Shown in pieces: positions 6,923 through 7,231 of a stretch of DNA of 7,231 nt. Below the pieces are notes generated by a model that saw only the letters and a list, made by a program, of their open reading frames with translations, ran no database searches and had not been told where the DNA came from. The DNA is taken from the NCBI GenBank assembly GCA_031284105.1, contig JAITAN010000215.1, forward strand, positions 1 to 7,231. The letters run 5' to 3'. The position numbers were made by a program, and so were the translations under genes. The stretch's first letter is position 1. Each line of letters begins with the position of its first letter. The stretch comes from Treponema sp. GTDB lineage: Bacteria > Spirochaetota > Spirochaetia > Treponematales > Breznakiellaceae.

Positions 6923-7049
6923 AGGCATTTTATGGTTATCCATGACGCTCATATAAAAATACGCAATTATCGTATACCTGATGCTCCTGTTACCCACCGC
7001 CTATAATGCCGCGAACGCCCGCCTATGAGGTCTGACCTACCATACTAAT

Positions 7050-7071
7050 CTAGCATTGACTCCAATGCTAG
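7050..7071. repeat. Perfect 9-bp hairpin at the head of the repeat array
   Basis: CTAGCATTG at 7050-7058 is the exact reverse complement of CAATGCTAG at 7063-7071, separated by the tetraloop ACTC. It lies about 130 bases after the RND stop. A weak intrinsic terminator for the dfx operon is conceivable, but GCTTGAATT rather than a T-run follows. The right arm is also the first copy of the tandem repeat core, so the hairpin is more likely part of the repeat structure. Confidence 0.7.
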
Positions 7072-7117
7072 GCTTGAATTAAAGTCAATGCTAGACTTGA
7101 ATTGATCTCAATGCTAG
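7063..7117. repeat. 23-bp tandem repeat, two full units and a truncated third
   Basis: CAATGCTAG occurs at 7063-7071, 7086-7094 and 7109-7117, spaced exactly 23 bases apart. Units one and two also share CTTGAATT at the same offset and agree at 19 of 23 positions. The third unit keeps only the nine-base core and then diverges into GGCGTGTTCACACT, the presumed end of an insertion sequence. The 23 bases before the array (7040-7062) match the unit at about 13 positions and may be an older decayed copy. Each full unit also contains a near-palindrome around GAATT. Function is unknown; this is noncoding. Confidence 0.8.
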
Positions 7118-7231
7118 GGCGTGTTCACACTAAAGGAAAGAGAAGAAAAAGCAGATAAAATAAGTATGGAACTAACAGAAGAGCACTATCAAGAGATAAA
7201 GGGATTGCTGCCGAAGCAGCGGGGACATGTC
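7118..7231 (+). mobile_element. Left end of an IS5-family insertion sequence (partial)
   Basis: The tandem repeat stops after CTAG at 7114-7117, and unrelated sequence begins with GGCGTGTTCACACTAAAGG, which resembles the terminal repeats of IS5-type elements as I recall them. A transposase reading frame opens 48 bases further on. CTAG is a plausible target duplication for this family. The right end is outside the window, so neither the inverted repeat nor the duplication can be confirmed. The exact boundary could be 7114, 7117 or 7118. Confidence 0.6.
7166..7231 (+). CDS. IS5-family transposase, N-terminal fragment
   Basis: Twenty-two residues are visible (MELTEEHYQEIKGLLPKQRG then HV) before the window ends in open frame. 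The pattern M-x-L-T-x-E-x-[YW]-x-x-I-x-x-LLP-x-QRG is the usual opening of IS5-family DDE transposases, or of the first of two overlapping frames in the IS427-like group. No catalytic residues are included in the visible part. There is no well-placed Shine-Dalgarno: the purine-rich AAAGGAAAG at 7133-7141 lies about 25 bases upstream, which is normal for poorly expressed transposases. Whether the full gene is intact cannot be told here. Confidence 0.75.
   Translation, partial: MELTEEHYQEIKGLLPKQRGHV

Noticed and set aside
6959..6975. Terminator of the RND gene (ATACG / CGTAT stem)
   Set aside because: The stem is only 5 bp, the loop is 7 bases and no T-run follows. No convincing terminator was found between 6923 and 7049.
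7050..7117. CRISPR array
   Set aside because: The 23-bp period is repeat plus spacer together, adjacent units are similar throughout, and no cas gene is present. It is a simple tandem repeat.

Overview
The window looks like part of a spirochaete chromosome, most likely a Treponema species. It has mixed codon use at roughly half GC, and AspRS motif wording (for example AFPKNSFALSPMDD near its C-terminus) that I recall as treponemal. It also carries a superoxide reductase/rubredoxin pair, the oxygen-defence chemistry of an anaerobe. It is not T. pallidum itself, whose superoxide reductase (neelaredoxin) lacks a complete N-terminal iron site; the one here is complete. The genus is inferred from memory of protein families, not from a search.

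Layout, left to right, all on the + strand. Positions 1-202 are noncoding, with two inverted repeats and a candidate promoter. Positions 203-2056 encode aspartyl-tRNA synthetase (aspS), which has the His31 residue of non-discriminating bacterial AspRS. Positions 2079-3067 hold a heavily decayed major-facilitator transporter pseudogene with at least five frame changes, a stop codon and missing ends. Positions 3068-3217 hold a nested hairpin with a T-run, then a promoter whose -10 element overlaps a PerR-like operator. Positions 3218-3601 encode a two-iron superoxide reductase (desulfoferrodoxin) and 3646-3807 a rubredoxin, which is too short to stand out as an ORF. Positions 3815-6922 encode a full-length RND efflux permease starting 7 bases after the rubredoxin stop. 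Positions 6923-7117 are noncoding and end in a 23-bp tandem repeat. That repeat is cut at CTAG by the left end of an IS5-type insertion sequence, whose transposase starts at 7166 and runs off the window.

How the genes fit together: rubredoxin is the usual electron donor to superoxide reductase, so these two genes form a functional pair, each with a good ribosome-binding site. The RND permease appears to be co-transcribed with them because no terminator or promoter is visible between them. However, it has no membrane-fusion partner beside it and no recognisable Shine-Dalgarno, which suggests translational coupling. The aspS gene is a separate housekeeping unit.

I see no convincing previously undescribed system. 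The items most worth a second look are the PerR-like operator, the rubredoxin-RND coupling, the 23-bp repeat array broken by the insertion sequence, and the pattern of decay in the transporter pseudogene.
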